Numbered from the stretch's first letter, positions 7,946-15,925 are shown. The stretch is 41,644 bases of DNA from Prevotella sp. (GCA_017477435.1 JAFUVV010000050.1:1-41644); one strand, 5' to 3'. Numbers and translations: made by a program. The notes: a model not told the origin generated them from the letters alone.

Positions 7946-10135
7946 ATGGCAGCATTAGGAAAAATCAGAAGCAAAGGCGTGGCCCTGATCTGTGTCATCG
8001 GTCTCGGCCTTTTTGCATTCATTGCCGAAGAGGCATTCCGCTCTTGCGAGTCAACTCGCAACGACCGTCGACAGCAGATCGGCGAGGTGTTAGGTAAGAA
8101 AATCAATGTCCAGGAGTACCAGAAACTCGTGGATGAGTATGTGGAAATCATTAAACTGCAGCGTGGCGAACAAGGGCTCAACGATACCGAGCTCGATCGC
8201 TACAGAGACTATGTCTGGCAGACATACGTCACAAATGCTATTGTCAACGACGAGGCAGAGCGTCTGGGACTGACCGTCACAGATGAGGAGATGCAGGATG
8301 TTCTTAACAAAGGGACTAATCCTTTCCTCCAGCAGACTCCGTTCTTCAATCGTCAGACAGGTCGCTTCGATGTTGCTGCATTGAAGAATTTCCTTAGTAC
8401 ATATCGTTCTCAGGGATCGCTCGATCCTCAGAGCCAGACTATTTATAAGTTCTGGACTTTTGTAGAGAAGAACCTTCGTCAGGAGATCCTCAGTCAGAAG
8501 TATCAGACTCTTACCGCTGCTACTCAGCTTTCCAACCCCGTAGAAGCTAAGATGGCTATTGCCGAGCAGAACGAGGAGTCGAGTATCGAGCTTGCTGCTT
8601 TCCCATATGCAGCAATTTCCGACAGCACTGTTGAGGTGACAGATGCCGATATGAAAGCTAAGTATGAGGAAATGAAGCCAATGTTCCGTCAAGACGCTGA
8701 GAGCCGCGACATTAAGTATATCGATGTGAAGGTTGAGCCTTCTACGAAGGACATCGCCGACATCAACGAGCAGTTTGCAAAGTATAAGGAAGAACTTGCT
8801 GCTGCTGAGGACCCTGCTGCTGTCGTGAAGCGTAGCGTGTCGGATGTTCCATATCTCGGACTTCCTGTTCTGAAGGGCGCTTATCCTATGGATGTGGCTA
8901 ACCGTCTCGATTCTATTGCCGTCGGTCAGACTTCAAAAGTGTTTGAGGATAAGATTAATAAGACTCTCTCAGTCATGAAGCTTATCGCCAAGGAACAGCT
9001 TCCAGACTCTGTCCAGTATCGTTTCATAACTGTCGGCGGTGCTGATATGGCTGCCTCGAAGAAGTCGGCTGACTCAATCATCACTGCTATCAAGGGCGGT
9101 GCTGACTTCGAAGTTGTTGCAAAGAATTACAACCAGGGCGGTCAGAAGGTATGGTTCACAACAGCTATGTATCAGAACGAGCCTTCTATTGACATTGAAA
9201 ACGTGAAGATATTCAAGGCTCTCAATACAATGGCTGCAGGCGAGATCCGCGAGATCGAACTCTCTCAGGCTAATGTCGTTATGCAGGTTCTCGAGCGTAA
9301 AGCTTTCAAGACAAAGTACACGGCAGCTGTCATTCGCAAGGATATCACATTCTCTGATGACACCTATCACGAGGCCTTCAATAAGTTCAGCTCGTTTGTG
9401 AGTGCAAACAGAACGGCCGAGGATCTTATCAATAATGCTAAGCAGAATGGCTACACTGTTCTTGATCAGAAGAACATCACCACTACAGCTCACACCGTGG
9501 CTAATGTATCGAGTACGAAGGAAGTTCTCCGTTGGCTCTTTGAGGCAAAGGTCGGCGACGTGTCGAAGATGACACAGTGTGGTGAGAATGATCATATGCT
9601 CATTGCCATCCTCGACAAGATAAATAAGAAGGGATTTGCTCCACTTGATAATCCTCAGGTGGCAGAACAGATTCGTTCGATGGTCATTCGCGACAAGAAG
9701 GCTGCTATGCTCGAGGAGAAGGTCAAGGACGTGAAGACCATTGCCGATGCAGAGAAGGCAGGTGCAAAGGTGTCTACCGTTGACCAGATTAAGTTCTCCG
9801 ACAGCCGTGGTGTATATGTGGAGACGCTTATGACTCCAGAGGTGGCGCTTGCAGGTGCCGTTGCTGGTACAAAGCAGGGTGAGTTCTCTGCAAAGCCGGT
9901 GCGTGGAAATGCAGGTGTCTATCTGTTCAAGGTGAATACAAAGGTAAATAGCCAGGATGCTAAGGCTGAGGAACAGCCGGATGCAAATGCTGAAGAGAAG
10001 AAAGACGCAAATGCTGAGGAGACGGCGATGGAGCGTCAGCTCTCTATGCAGAGAGTCCAAACGATGGGTCGATTCCTCATGCAAGAGCTCTATCAGAATG
10101 CGAATGTTGTAGACAACCGCTACACATTCTTCTAA
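7946..10135 (+). CDS. SurA/PpiD-like periplasmic peptidyl-prolyl isomerase/chaperone
   Basis: 729 residues from the ATG at 7946. An in-frame TTG 42 bases earlier would add a very basic 14-residue tail and is less likely. One membrane helix (VALICVIGLGLFAFIAEEAF, about 11-30) anchors a large periplasmic part, the layout of PpiD. A SurA-N-like helical region (about 40-220) contains VNDEAERLGLTVTDEEMQDVL. A parvulin-like segment near 350-450 (VQYRFITVGG...GADFEVVAKNYNQGG) is clearly divergent, so isomerase activity is uncertain. The C-terminus has a short repeat of DANAEE units. The role would be folding of outer-membrane and periplasmic proteins. Codon use (many AAG, GCT, CTC) looks more biased than in neighbouring genes, suggesting high expression. 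It is followed by a strong terminator. Confidence 0.85.
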   Translation: MAALGKIRSKGVALICVIGLGLFAFIAEEAFRSCESTRNDRRQQIGEVLGKKINVQEYQKLVDEYVEIIKLQRGEQGLNDTELDRYRDYVWQTYVTNAIVNDEAERLGLTVTDEEMQDVLNKGTNPFLQQTPFFNRQTGRFDVAALKNFLSTYRSQGSLDPQSQTIYKFWTFVEKNLRQEILSQKYQTLTAATQLSNPVEAKMAIAEQNEESSIELAAFPYAAISDSTVEVTDADMKAKYEEMKPMFRQDAESRDIKYIDVKVEPSTKDIADINEQFAKYKEELAAAEDPAAVVKRSVSDVPYLGLPVLKGAYPMDVANRLDSIAVGQTSKVFEDKINKTLSVMKLIAKEQLPDSVQYRFITVGGADMAASKKSADSIITAIKGGADFEVVAKNYNQGGQKVWFTTAMYQNEPSIDIENVKIFKALNTMAAGEIREIELSQANVVMQVLERKAFKTKYTAAVIRKDITFSDDTYHEAFNKFSSFVSANRTAEDLINNAKQNGYTVLDQKNITTTAHTVANVSSTKEVLRWLFEAKVGDVSKMTQCGENDHMLIAILDKINKKGFAPLDNPQVAEQIRSMVIRDKKAAMLEEKVKDVKTIADAEKAGAKVSTVDQIKFSDSRGVYVETLMTPEVALAGAVAGTKQGEFSAKPVRGNAGVYLFKVNTKVNSQDAKAEEQPDANAEEKKDANAEETAMERQLSMQRVQTMGRFLMQELYQNANVVDNRYTFF

Positions 10136-10158
10136 ATCGGATTTATTAGATTGATATA

Positions 10159-10200
10159 AAAATCGGTCGGCATGTACTAAGCATGCCGACCGATTTTTTT
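10159..10200 (+). terminator. Rho-independent terminator of the envelope operon
   Basis: A perfect 11-bp stem, CGGTCGGCATG with CATGCCGACCG, encloses a 7-base loop (TACTAAG), with A-rich sequence before and a T7 run after. It begins about 25 bases after the stop codon at 10135. Confidence 0.93.
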
Positions 10201-10235
10201 GAAAGTTTGACATAAAGTGAATGGGTCACGAATTG

Positions 10236-10532
10236 TTATTTGTTGTTCTTCAACTTTTCTATCATATTTCTGATGGCTTCGAGATGGTCGGGACGGGGAG
10301 CTTCTGTTGGTAGTAGATTTCCGTTGGGAGCAACGATCTTGTATGTTGGGTAGCTGCCGACACCGATATAATGTTCGAGGGCTCTCTGTTGTTTGTCTGG
10401 CAAATTGTAGTGTATGCTGTTTTCGCCTGTCGCCTCGTCCCTCAGACAGAGGTCGAGACCCGATTTCACTTGTGCCTGTCCTGCCACTGCGACAAGGGCG
10501 AGCAGAATGGTGATGATGGTTTTCTTGTTCAT
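10236..10532 (-). CDS. Truncated thioredoxin-like (TlpA/AhpC-type) exported protein, likely remnant
   Basis: 98 residues: a signal peptide (MNKKTIITILLALVAVAGQAQ) joined to LDLCLRDEATGENSIHYNLPDKQQRALEHYIGVGSYPTYKIVAPNGNLLPTEAPRPDH. The second half resembles the C-terminal part of Bacteroidota thioredoxin-fold proteins, including the cis-Pro region (SYPTYKIV) and the APRP motif. The CxxC active site and the N-terminal half of the fold are absent. I infer an internal deletion that joined the leader to the 3' end. It may still make a small exported protein, but it cannot be a normal thiol oxidoreductase. A palindromic element lies directly upstream (10557-10636). Confidence 0.6.
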   Translation of the reverse strand: MNKKTIITILLALVAVAGQAQVKSGLDLCLRDEATGENSIHYNLPDKQQRALEHYIGVGSYPTYKIVAPNGNLLPTEAPRPDHLEAIRNMIEKLKNNK

Positions 10533-10556
10533 ATTACTCTCTTACTGTTTCTAATG

Positions 10557-10636
10557 AAGTTGCGCATATCTATGATAAAAGTACTTAGTTGGTTTAATAC
10601 TACTAAGATACTAGAAATCAATGATATGCGCAACTT
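10557..10636. repeat. 80-bp element bounded by perfect 14-bp inverted repeats
   Basis: AAGTTGCGCATATC at 10557-10570 is the exact reverse complement of GATATGCGCAACTT at 10623-10636. Inside, CTTAGT and ACTAAG can form a second stem around 10584-10607. A TTTTT run follows the right arm. It fills the gap between the remnant gene (start 10532) and the unknown gene ending at 10705. It could be a terminator of that gene, a MITE-like insertion or a structured RNA. Confidence 0.7.
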
Positions 10637-10704
10637 TTTGGATATAAATATTTTATAAATTTAATTCATCCAATAGGTATGATATAGGTTCTATATTCTT
10701 GGGT

Positions 10705-11496
10705 TTAGAAGTCTTCTTCGTCGCTTACTTCTTCAGCTTCGAGATTTAGGTCGCCGTCGGGGGCGTCGAAGGTTGTGCGGTAGCTTTCTTCGGTGAGTTT
10801 GTCTTCGTCGAATGAGTCGTCTTCCTCTTCGTAGTCGATATGATCCATAGCGTCTTCGCTGTAGTCTTCGTCGTCTTTCTTCGATTCGCGCTCGCTATAG
10901 TCGATGCTTGCCTTTGGCTTCTCCATTATGGGCTTCACTTTTGCGAAGATGGCTTCCACCCATGTTCCTTTCTTTATTTCGAGCACCTCGAATCCGTCGT
11001 TCACTTTCTTTTCGTAGATACCTCCGGGGTTATGTAGCCGGTCTTGCGGAAGAGTGGTGGTGCTGATGTCGAATCCTTGTTCGATGATGTCGCGTATGCT
11101 TTGCGATATTGAGTCCCATCCGCCTCCGAAGTTTCTGTCGAGCACTTCGATGAGTTTTGCGGCCGATATGTGATGTATGTTTTCGTAGGTGAGGTCGGTG
11201 ATTCTCATGATGGGGTGTTTCTTCACGGCCCATTTTGTTTTCGAGCCGTCGTCGTTTTTGATGGCCGACACTTTGAATCCGCGTGCCTCATATTTTTTTA
11301 TCACTTCCGGTTTGTCTATCTTTACTTCTTCAACATCGAAAGCGGTGTTCACGATAGAGAGGAAGTGTCGCAGGTTTTCCTTCATGTCGGCATCTTTCAT
11401 TGTGGCTGTCCACATGCGGAACACGTCGTTCTCTTGCAAGTCCCACACGTTTCCTTTGTTGAGTGTCTTGACTGTCAGTGTTTTTGCTTGTTTCAT
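10705..11496 (-). CDS. Unknown cytosolic protein with an acidic C-terminal tail
   Basis: 263 residues from the ATG at 11496 (MKQAKTLTVKTLNKGNVWDL). A longer frame would begin at 11652, but it would contain the predicted promoter at 11566-11597, so the shorter form is chosen. I do not recognise a family. There is no signal peptide or membrane helix. The core (about 1-200) looks globular, with segments FRMWTATMKDADMKENLRHF, KLIEVLDRNFGGGWDSISQS and FEVLEIKKGTWVEAIFAKVK. The last about 60 residues are highly acidic (many D and E) and probably disordered. Such tails occur in proteins that contact nucleic-acid-binding or ribosomal partners, but this is only a suggestion. The gene is divergent from rarA and has a near-perfect Bacteroidota promoter, implying good expression. 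Confidence 0.75.
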   Translation of the reverse strand: MKQAKTLTVKTLNKGNVWDLQENDVFRMWTATMKDADMKENLRHFLSIVNTAFDVEEVKIDKPEVIKKYEARGFKVSAIKNDDGSKTKWAVKKHPIMRITDLTYENIHHISAAKLIEVLDRNFGGGWDSISQSIRDIIEQGFDISTTTLPQDRLHNPGGIYEKKVNDGFEVLEIKKGTWVEAIFAKVKPIMEKPKASIDYSERESKKDDEDYSEDAMDHIDYEEEDDSFDEDKLTEESYRTTFDAPDGDLNLEAEEVSDEEDF

Positions 11497-11565
11497 TTTG
11501 TTTGTATTGTTGTTATGTATTCTTATCTGAAGTGCCGTCAACAGGGCATTTCTCATTACGCGTTG

Positions 11566-11597
11566 CAAAAATAAGTGCTTAATGTCTAACCACCAAA
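11566..11597 (-). promoter_or_regulatory. Strong Bacteroidota promoter of the acidic-tailed gene
   Basis: On the minus strand TTTG (plus 11594-11597), 20 bases, then TATTTTTG (plus 11566-11573). This is an exact match to the consensus and its spacing. The leader to the ATG at 11496 would be about 60 bases. Confidence 0.75.
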
Positions 11598-11637
11598 TTT
11601 TTTGATATAAAATTATTTGATTATTTCTTATTTTTAT

Positions 11638-11668
11638 TTTGCCATGCGTCAAAGTTCTATTACTTTTG
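11638..11668 (+). promoter_or_regulatory. Bacteroidota promoter of rarA
   Basis: TTTG at 11638-11641, 19 bases, then TACTTTTG at 11661-11668, exact in sequence and spacing. Transcription would start about 20 bases before the rarA ATG at 11694. Confidence 0.7.
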
Positions 11669-11693
11669 TAAATAAATAATACTTTTTATAATT

Positions 11694-12977
11694 ATGGAAC
11701 CATTAGCAGAGCGGATGCGTCCTCGCAGTTTGGACGATTACGTTGGTCAGCAGCACCTTGTCGGTGAGGGTGCGGTATTGAGAAAGATGATTGATGCCGG
11801 CCGCATCAGTTCGTTCATTCTCTGGGGTCCTCCTGGTACGGGTAAGACCACGTTGGCTCAGATTGTCGCATCTCGCCTTGAGGTGCCTTTCTACACGTTG
11901 AGTGCGGTGACGAGTGGCGTGAAGGATGTGCGTGAGGTGATCGAGCGTGCGAAGAGTGGGCGCTTTTTCAACTCGGCGTCGCCGATATTGTTCATCGACG
12001 AGATACATCGTTTCAGCAAGTCGCAGCAGGACTCGCTGCTCGGTGCGGTTGAGCGTGGCGTCGTCACGCTCATCGGTGCCACCACCGAGAATCCGTCGTT
12101 CGAGGTGATACGTCCGTTGCTCTCCCGCTGTCAGCTCTATGTCTTGAAGTCGCTGGAGCGCGACGACCTTATGCGTCTTCTCCAGAGGGCGATTGCCGAG
12201 GATGTGGAACTGAAGAAGCGCCATATCGAGCTTCGCGAGACGGGTGCTATCATGCGCTACAGCGGCGGCGATGCGCGCAAGCTGCTTAATATCCTCGAGC
12301 TGGTTGTGGAGAGTGAATCGTCGAACGATGTCGTCATCACCGACGAGATAGTCGAGAGCCGGTTGCAGCAGAATCCGCTTGCCTATGATAAAGATGGCGA
12401 GATGCACTACGACATCATCTCTGCTTTCATCAAGAGTATCCGCGGCAGCGACCCCGATGCGGCGCTTTATTGGATGGCTCGCATGATAGAGGGCGGCGAA
12501 GATCCTGAGTTCATTGCCCGCCGTCTTGTCATCAGTGCTTCCGAAGATGTGGGTCTTGCCAATCCCAATGCTCTCCTGATAGCCAATGCTGCCTTCGATG
12601 CTGTGATGAAGATAGGGTGGCCCGAGGGGCGCATTCCCCTTGCTGAGGCCGCTGTCTACCTGGCTGCCAGCCCGAAGAGCAACTCGGCCTATATGGGCAT
12701 AGAGAGCGCTCTCGGCACGGTGAAGGAGACGGGCAATCTGCCTGTGCCGCTTCATCTTCGCAATGCTCCTACGGCGCTCATGAAGCAGCTCGGCTATAGT
12801 GATGGTTACAAATATAGCCACGATTTCCCCGGCCATTTCGTCCGTCAACAGTATCTTCCCGACGACCTCGCTTCGCATCGGCTGTGGTATGCTCAGCACT
12901 CGCCGTCGGAGGAGAAGCTCTATCAGCGCATGGTGCAGTGCTGGGGCGAGAGATACAAGTCGGAGGAGGAAGGGTAG
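11694..12977 (+). CDS. rarA: Replication-associated recombination protein RarA (MgsA), AAA+ ATPase
   Basis: 427 residues, the usual length for RarA. The N-terminal MEPLAERMRPRSLDDYVGQQHL is diagnostic. Walker A is GPPGTGKT (45-52), Walker B is ILFIDEIHRF (98-107), sensor 1 is LIGATTENPSFE, and an arginine-finger region follows (LLSRCQLYVLKSL). The C-terminal part (about 240-420) contains SAFIKSIRGSDPDAALYWMARM and the tetramerisation region. RarA acts at stalled replication forks together with RecA and SSB. It starts a short plus-strand series; the dehydrogenase starts 61 bases after its stop, and the gap between is made of GATATA-like low-complexity sequence. Confidence 0.97.
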   Translation: MEPLAERMRPRSLDDYVGQQHLVGEGAVLRKMIDAGRISSFILWGPPGTGKTTLAQIVASRLEVPFYTLSAVTSGVKDVREVIERAKSGRFFNSASPILFIDEIHRFSKSQQDSLLGAVERGVVTLIGATTENPSFEVIRPLLSRCQLYVLKSLERDDLMRLLQRAIAEDVELKKRHIELRETGAIMRYSGGDARKLLNILELVVESESSNDVVITDEIVESRLQQNPLAYDKDGEMHYDIISAFIKSIRGSDPDAALYWMARMIEGGEDPEFIARRLVISASEDVGLANPNALLIANAAFDAVMKIGWPEGRIPLAEAAVYLAASPKSNSAYMGIESALGTVKETGNLPVPLHLRNAPTALMKQLGYSDGYKYSHDFPGHFVRQQYLPDDLASHRLWYAQHSPSEEKLYQRMVQCWGERYKSEEEG

Positions 12978-13038
12978 GAAGAAGGGATATATAGGTGATA
13001 TAGATTTTATAGACGATATAGATAAGAGACAGGATATT

Positions 13039-14010
13039 ATGAAAATAGTTGTTCTCGATGGTTTTTCCTGCAACCCCGGCGATTTGTCGTGGCAGGGTCT
13101 CGAAGTGCTCGGCGACGTGGAGATATTCGATCGCACTGCTCCCTCGCTCACTCTGGAGCGCATAGCCGATGCCGACGTTGTGCTCACAAACAAGGTCCTC
13201 ATCACTCGTGAAATAATCTTTTCGTCGCCGCGGCTGAAGTATATCGGCGTCCTTGCTACGGGTTACAACGTCGTCGACATACAAGCGGCTGCCGAGCGTG
13301 GCATCGCTGTTACAAATATTCCTGCTTACAGTACCGACAGCGTGGCGCAGATGACTTTCGCTCATATTCTTAACATCTTCAGCCGCGTAGACCACTATGC
13401 CCGCCATAACCGCAGCGGGCGCTGGGCGCGGTCGGAGGATTTCTGCTATTGGGACATGCCTCACCACGAGCTCGCGGCGATGACCATAGGCATTGTCGGC
13501 TACGGCACCATCGGCAGCAGGGTGGGGCAGATAGCCCACGATTTCGGCATGCGCGTCGTGGCTCTCACGAGTAAGCAGCCCGACGAGCTCCCCGGCTTCG
13601 TGGAAAGCGTCCCGATTGACGAACTGCTTGCCCGCGCCGACATCGTCAGCCTCCACTGTCCGCTCGTGGAAGGAAGCACCCGACACCTTATTAATAATAA
13701 TATGCTCCTCCGGATGAAGGCCGGGGCAGTGCTTATAAACACTGGTCGCGGGCCGCTTGTCGACGAAGATGCCGTCGCCGATGCCCTCGACTCGGGCCGG
13801 CTCTCGGCCTATGCCGCCGACGTGATGACCTCCGAACCGCCCGCCGCCGATAGCCGTCTTGCCCGCCACGAGCACGCTTTCATCACACCCCACATCGCAT
13901 GGGCCACCATTGAGGCACGGCGACGCCTCGTCGACATAGCCGCAAAGAACGTAGCCGCATTCATCGATGGACGACCCGTCAACGTGGTAAACGCAAGCCT
14001 CATGAAGTAG
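13039..14010 (+). CDS. D-2-hydroxyacid dehydrogenase (NAD-dependent, glycerate/hydroxypyruvate type)
   Basis: 323 residues from the ATG at 13039 (MKIVVLDGFSCNPGDLSW). The same frame is open back into rarA, but nothing supports an earlier start. The NAD-binding Rossmann motif is IGIVGYGTIGSRVGQIA (about 153-169). The catalytic set is visible: Arg in LINTGRGPLVDEDAVADAL, the region of the Glu, and His in FITPHIAWATIEARRR near 290. SLHCPLVEGSTRHLIN is also typical. The family reduces 2-keto acids, such as hydroxypyruvate, or oxidises D-2-hydroxy acids; the true substrate cannot be read from the sequence. The gene is noticeably GC-rich toward its 3' end. It is followed by a repeat-embedded terminator. 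Confidence 0.9.
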   Translation: MKIVVLDGFSCNPGDLSWQGLEVLGDVEIFDRTAPSLTLERIADADVVLTNKVLITREIIFSSPRLKYIGVLATGYNVVDIQAAAERGIAVTNIPAYSTDSVAQMTFAHILNIFSRVDHYARHNRSGRWARSEDFCYWDMPHHELAAMTIGIVGYGTIGSRVGQIAHDFGMRVVALTSKQPDELPGFVESVPIDELLARADIVSLHCPLVEGSTRHLINNNMLLRMKAGAVLINTGRGPLVDEDAVADALDSGRLSAYAADVMTSEPPAADSRLARHEHAFITPHIAWATIEARRRLVDIAAKNVAAFIDGRPVNVVNASLMK

Positions 14011-14057
14011 ATGTCTTTACCATAAAGACCGGATGGCATCGCTATCAAGTCAACATG

Positions 14058-14178
14058 GTTTTAGTATCAAAGCCAGATACCAGCAGTATCAAGCACAGAT
14101 AGCGTTAGTATCAAAACCAGATAGCAGCAGTATCAAGCACAGATAGCGTTAGTATCAAAACCAGATACTGACGCTATG
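14058..14178. repeat. 44-bp tandem repeat (two 22-bp halves), about 2.7 copies
   Basis: Units at 14058-14101, 14102-14145 and a partial unit from 14146. Each unit is two related 22-bp halves sharing AGTATCAA...CAGATA. The repeat fills the gap between the dehydrogenase stop (14010) and the sulfhydrylase promoter. The last, partial unit contributes the stem of a terminator-like hairpin. Confidence 0.9.
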
Positions 14179-14185
14179 TTTTTTT
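14143..14185 (+). terminator. Terminator formed by the last repeat unit
   Basis: ATAGCGTTAGTATC (14143-14156) pairs with GATACTGACGCTAT (14164-14177) over 14 bp with one G-U pair around a 7-base loop. A run of seven T follows at 14179-14185. It would end transcription of the rarA/dehydrogenase unit. Confidence 0.75.
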
Positions 14186-14239
14186 ATTATCCGGAGGTAA
14201 TAAATCGTTTGAAAATGCTGTTGTTTATTTTTAATTTAT

Positions 14240-14247
14240 TAATTTTG
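14240..14247 (+). promoter_or_regulatory. Candidate -7 box of the O-acetylhomoserine sulfhydrylase gene
   Basis: TAATTTTG at 14240-14247 with GTTG at 14220-14223 as a possible weak -33 box (spacing 16, short). Transcription would start near 14254. An in-frame ATG at 14176 lies upstream of this promoter, so the ATG at 14278 is the likely translation start. No SAM-type riboswitch structure was recognised. Confidence 0.55.
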
Positions 14248-14277
14248 CACACAATATATTTTAAGAACAACTTTGTT

Positions 14278-15567
14278 ATGGATAACAAAAAGAAACTTGC
14301 GACCCTCTGCGTGCAGGGCGGCTGGCAGCCAAAGAATGGCGAGCCACGCGTGGTGCCAATCTATCAGAGTACTACATTCAAATACGACAACACCGAGGAA
14401 ATGGCCGACCTCTTCGATCTGAAGAAGTCGGGTTATTTCTACACACGTCTTGCCAATCCTACCAACGACGCCGTGGCTGCAAAGATTGCAGCACTCGAAG
14501 GTGGAGTGGGGGCTATGCTCACGTCGAGCGGACAGGCCGCAAACTTCTATGCCGTGTTCAACATCTGCGAAGCAGGCGACCATATCGTCGTCTCCACCGA
14601 GATATATGGCGGAACGTACAATCTCTTCGGCGTCACACTGAAGAAGCTGGGCATCGACTGCACCTTCGTCAATCAGGAAGCCTCCGAAGAGGAAATCTCG
14701 GCAGCCTTCCGTCCGAACACGAAACTCCTCTTCGGCGAGACCGTGTCAAATCCCGGCTGCCGTGTGCTCGATATAGAAAAGTTTGCCCGCATAGCCCACA
14801 GCCACGGCGTGCCACTCATCATCGACAACACATTCCCGACACCAATCAACTGCCGGCCCTTCGAATGGGGAGCCGACATCGTCACCCATTCCACTACGAA
14901 ATACATGGACGGCCACGCCACGCAGGTGGGAGGGTGCGTCGTCGACAGCGGAAACTTCGACTGGGATGCCCATGCCGACAGGTTCCCGATGCTCACTACC
15001 CCCGACGAGTCGTACCACGGACTCACCTACACCAAGGCGTTCGGCAAAATGGCCTATATGACGAAGCTCGTCGCACAACTCATGCGCGACCTCGGTTCCA
15101 TACCCTCGCCACACAACGCCTTCCTGCTCAATATCGGTCTCGAAACACTCCATCTGCGCATGCCACGCCACTGTGAAAACGCCCGCCGCGTGGCAGAGTT
15201 CTTGCAAGCTGACGAGCGCGTGGCATGGGTGAACTACTCCGACCTGCCCACCGATCCACAGCACGACCTGCAGCAAAAATACTTGCCCAACGGCTCATGC
15301 GGAGTGATTGCCTTCGGACTCAAAGGCGACCGCCAGACCGCAGTCAGCTTCATGGACGCGCTGCGATTCGTGAGCATCGTCACCCATGTGGCCGACGCAC
15401 GCACCTGTGTGCTCCACCCGGCAAGCCACACCCACCGCCAGCTCTCCGACGAACAGCTGCGCGAGGCAGGCATCGCCCCCGACCTTATCCGACTCTCCGT
15501 CGGTATCGAAGACGCCGACGATATCATCGCCGACATCCGCCAAGCACTGGATGCCATACGCAAATAA
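14278..15567 (+). CDS. metY: O-acetylhomoserine sulfhydrylase (PLP-dependent, Cys/Met metabolism)
   Basis: 429 residues from the ATG at 14278 (MDNKKKLATLCVQGGWQ). The fold type I PLP family Cys_Met_Meta_PP is clear: VVPIYQSTTFKYDNTEE (26-42), YTRLANPTNDAVAAKIAALE (55-74), SSGQAANF, STEIYGGTYNLF, FGETVSNPGC, IIDNTFPTP, and the PLP lysine in THSTTKYMDGH (Lys208). ETLHLRMPRHCENA and the ARTCVLHPASHTHRQ segment match O-acetylhomoserine (thiol)-lyases. The enzyme makes homocysteine (or methionine) from O-acetylhomoserine and sulfide or methanethiol. It appears to be transcribed alone and ends at a hairpin. Distinction from cystathionine gamma-synthase relies on the length and C-terminal motif, and is fairly sure. 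Confidence 0.92.
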   Translation: MDNKKKLATLCVQGGWQPKNGEPRVVPIYQSTTFKYDNTEEMADLFDLKKSGYFYTRLANPTNDAVAAKIAALEGGVGAMLTSSGQAANFYAVFNICEAGDHIVVSTEIYGGTYNLFGVTLKKLGIDCTFVNQEASEEEISAAFRPNTKLLFGETVSNPGCRVLDIEKFARIAHSHGVPLIIDNTFPTPINCRPFEWGADIVTHSTTKYMDGHATQVGGCVVDSGNFDWDAHADRFPMLTTPDESYHGLTYTKAFGKMAYMTKLVAQLMRDLGSIPSPHNAFLLNIGLETLHLRMPRHCENARRVAEFLQADERVAWVNYSDLPTDPQHDLQQKYLPNGSCGVIAFGLKGDRQTAVSFMDALRFVSIVTHVADARTCVLHPASHTHRQLSDEQLREAGIAPDLIRLSVGIEDADDIIADIRQALDAIRK

Positions 15568-15601
15568 AGCACAATAAAAGATAATCATATATCACAACCC
15601 T

Positions 15602-15638
15602 GCCGTCTGTCATGCTCATCCGAGTCGTGGCAGACGGC
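15602..15638 (+). terminator. Hairpin downstream of the sulfhydrylase gene
   Basis: GCCGTCTG (15602-15609) pairs with CAGACGGC (15631-15638); an inner CA/TG pair extends the stem. It is followed by AATTGTTGT and not by a clean T-run, so it is a probable but not strong terminator. Confidence 0.55.
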
Positions 15639-15689
15639 AATTGTTGTCAGGTTATCCTACAATCCATATATCGGCATTCTGGCAAATTC

Positions 15690-15732
15690 CATTAGGAAGG
15701 CTCTTTAATCACGACAAAGTGTCTTCCTAATG
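15690..15732. repeat. Hairpin carrying a sequence also found at 26104-26124
   Basis: CATTAGGAAG (15690-15699) and CTTCCTAATG (15723-15732) are perfect inverted repeats. The loop holds CTCTTTAATC followed by a variant ending ACAAAGTG (15701-15721), which recurs with two changes at 26104-26124. The rest of 15640-15860 shows only C/T-rich low-complexity sequence. Confidence 0.65.
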
Positions 15733-15862
15733 CCGTCTAAATGCTTTCTCAATGCTGCCTGAGAGACTTCTTGACGCTTTCTAAGAATCTTTCTTTTGTT
15801 CTCTAATGAAAGCAAGATGGATAAATTGTGGAATATTTATCAAAAAATAAAACGCAGAAAAC

Positions 15863-15893
15863 TTGGCTCTGTAATACTTTTGCATTATCTTTG
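15863..15893 (+). promoter_or_regulatory. Predicted promoter of the toxin-antitoxin operon
   Basis: TTG at 15863-15865, 20 bases, then TATCTTTG at 15886-15893. A second -7-like box (TACTTTTG) overlaps just upstream. TA antitoxins usually repress their own promoter, so operator sites may lie here; none was identified with confidence. Confidence 0.6.
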
Positions 15894-15925
15894 CAGTCAA
15901 TAGTATTACACTTAATATACAAATT

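Noticed and set aside
9074-10213. 379-residue minus-strand open frame
   Set aside because: Antisense to the PPIase-like gene and runs through its terminator.
12799-13038. N-terminal extension of the dehydrogenase
   Set aside because: It overlaps rarA in another frame. The ATG at 13039 begins the conserved domain.
11703-13205. 500-residue minus-strand open frame
   Set aside because: Antisense to rarA and the start of the dehydrogenase; a by-product of codon bias.
12778-13893. 371-residue minus-strand open frame
   Set aside because: Antisense to the dehydrogenase, rich in low-complexity sequence.
14010-14278. SAM or other riboswitch before the sulfhydrylase
   Set aside because: No matching conserved core was seen; the gap is filled by the 44-bp repeat and a short leader.
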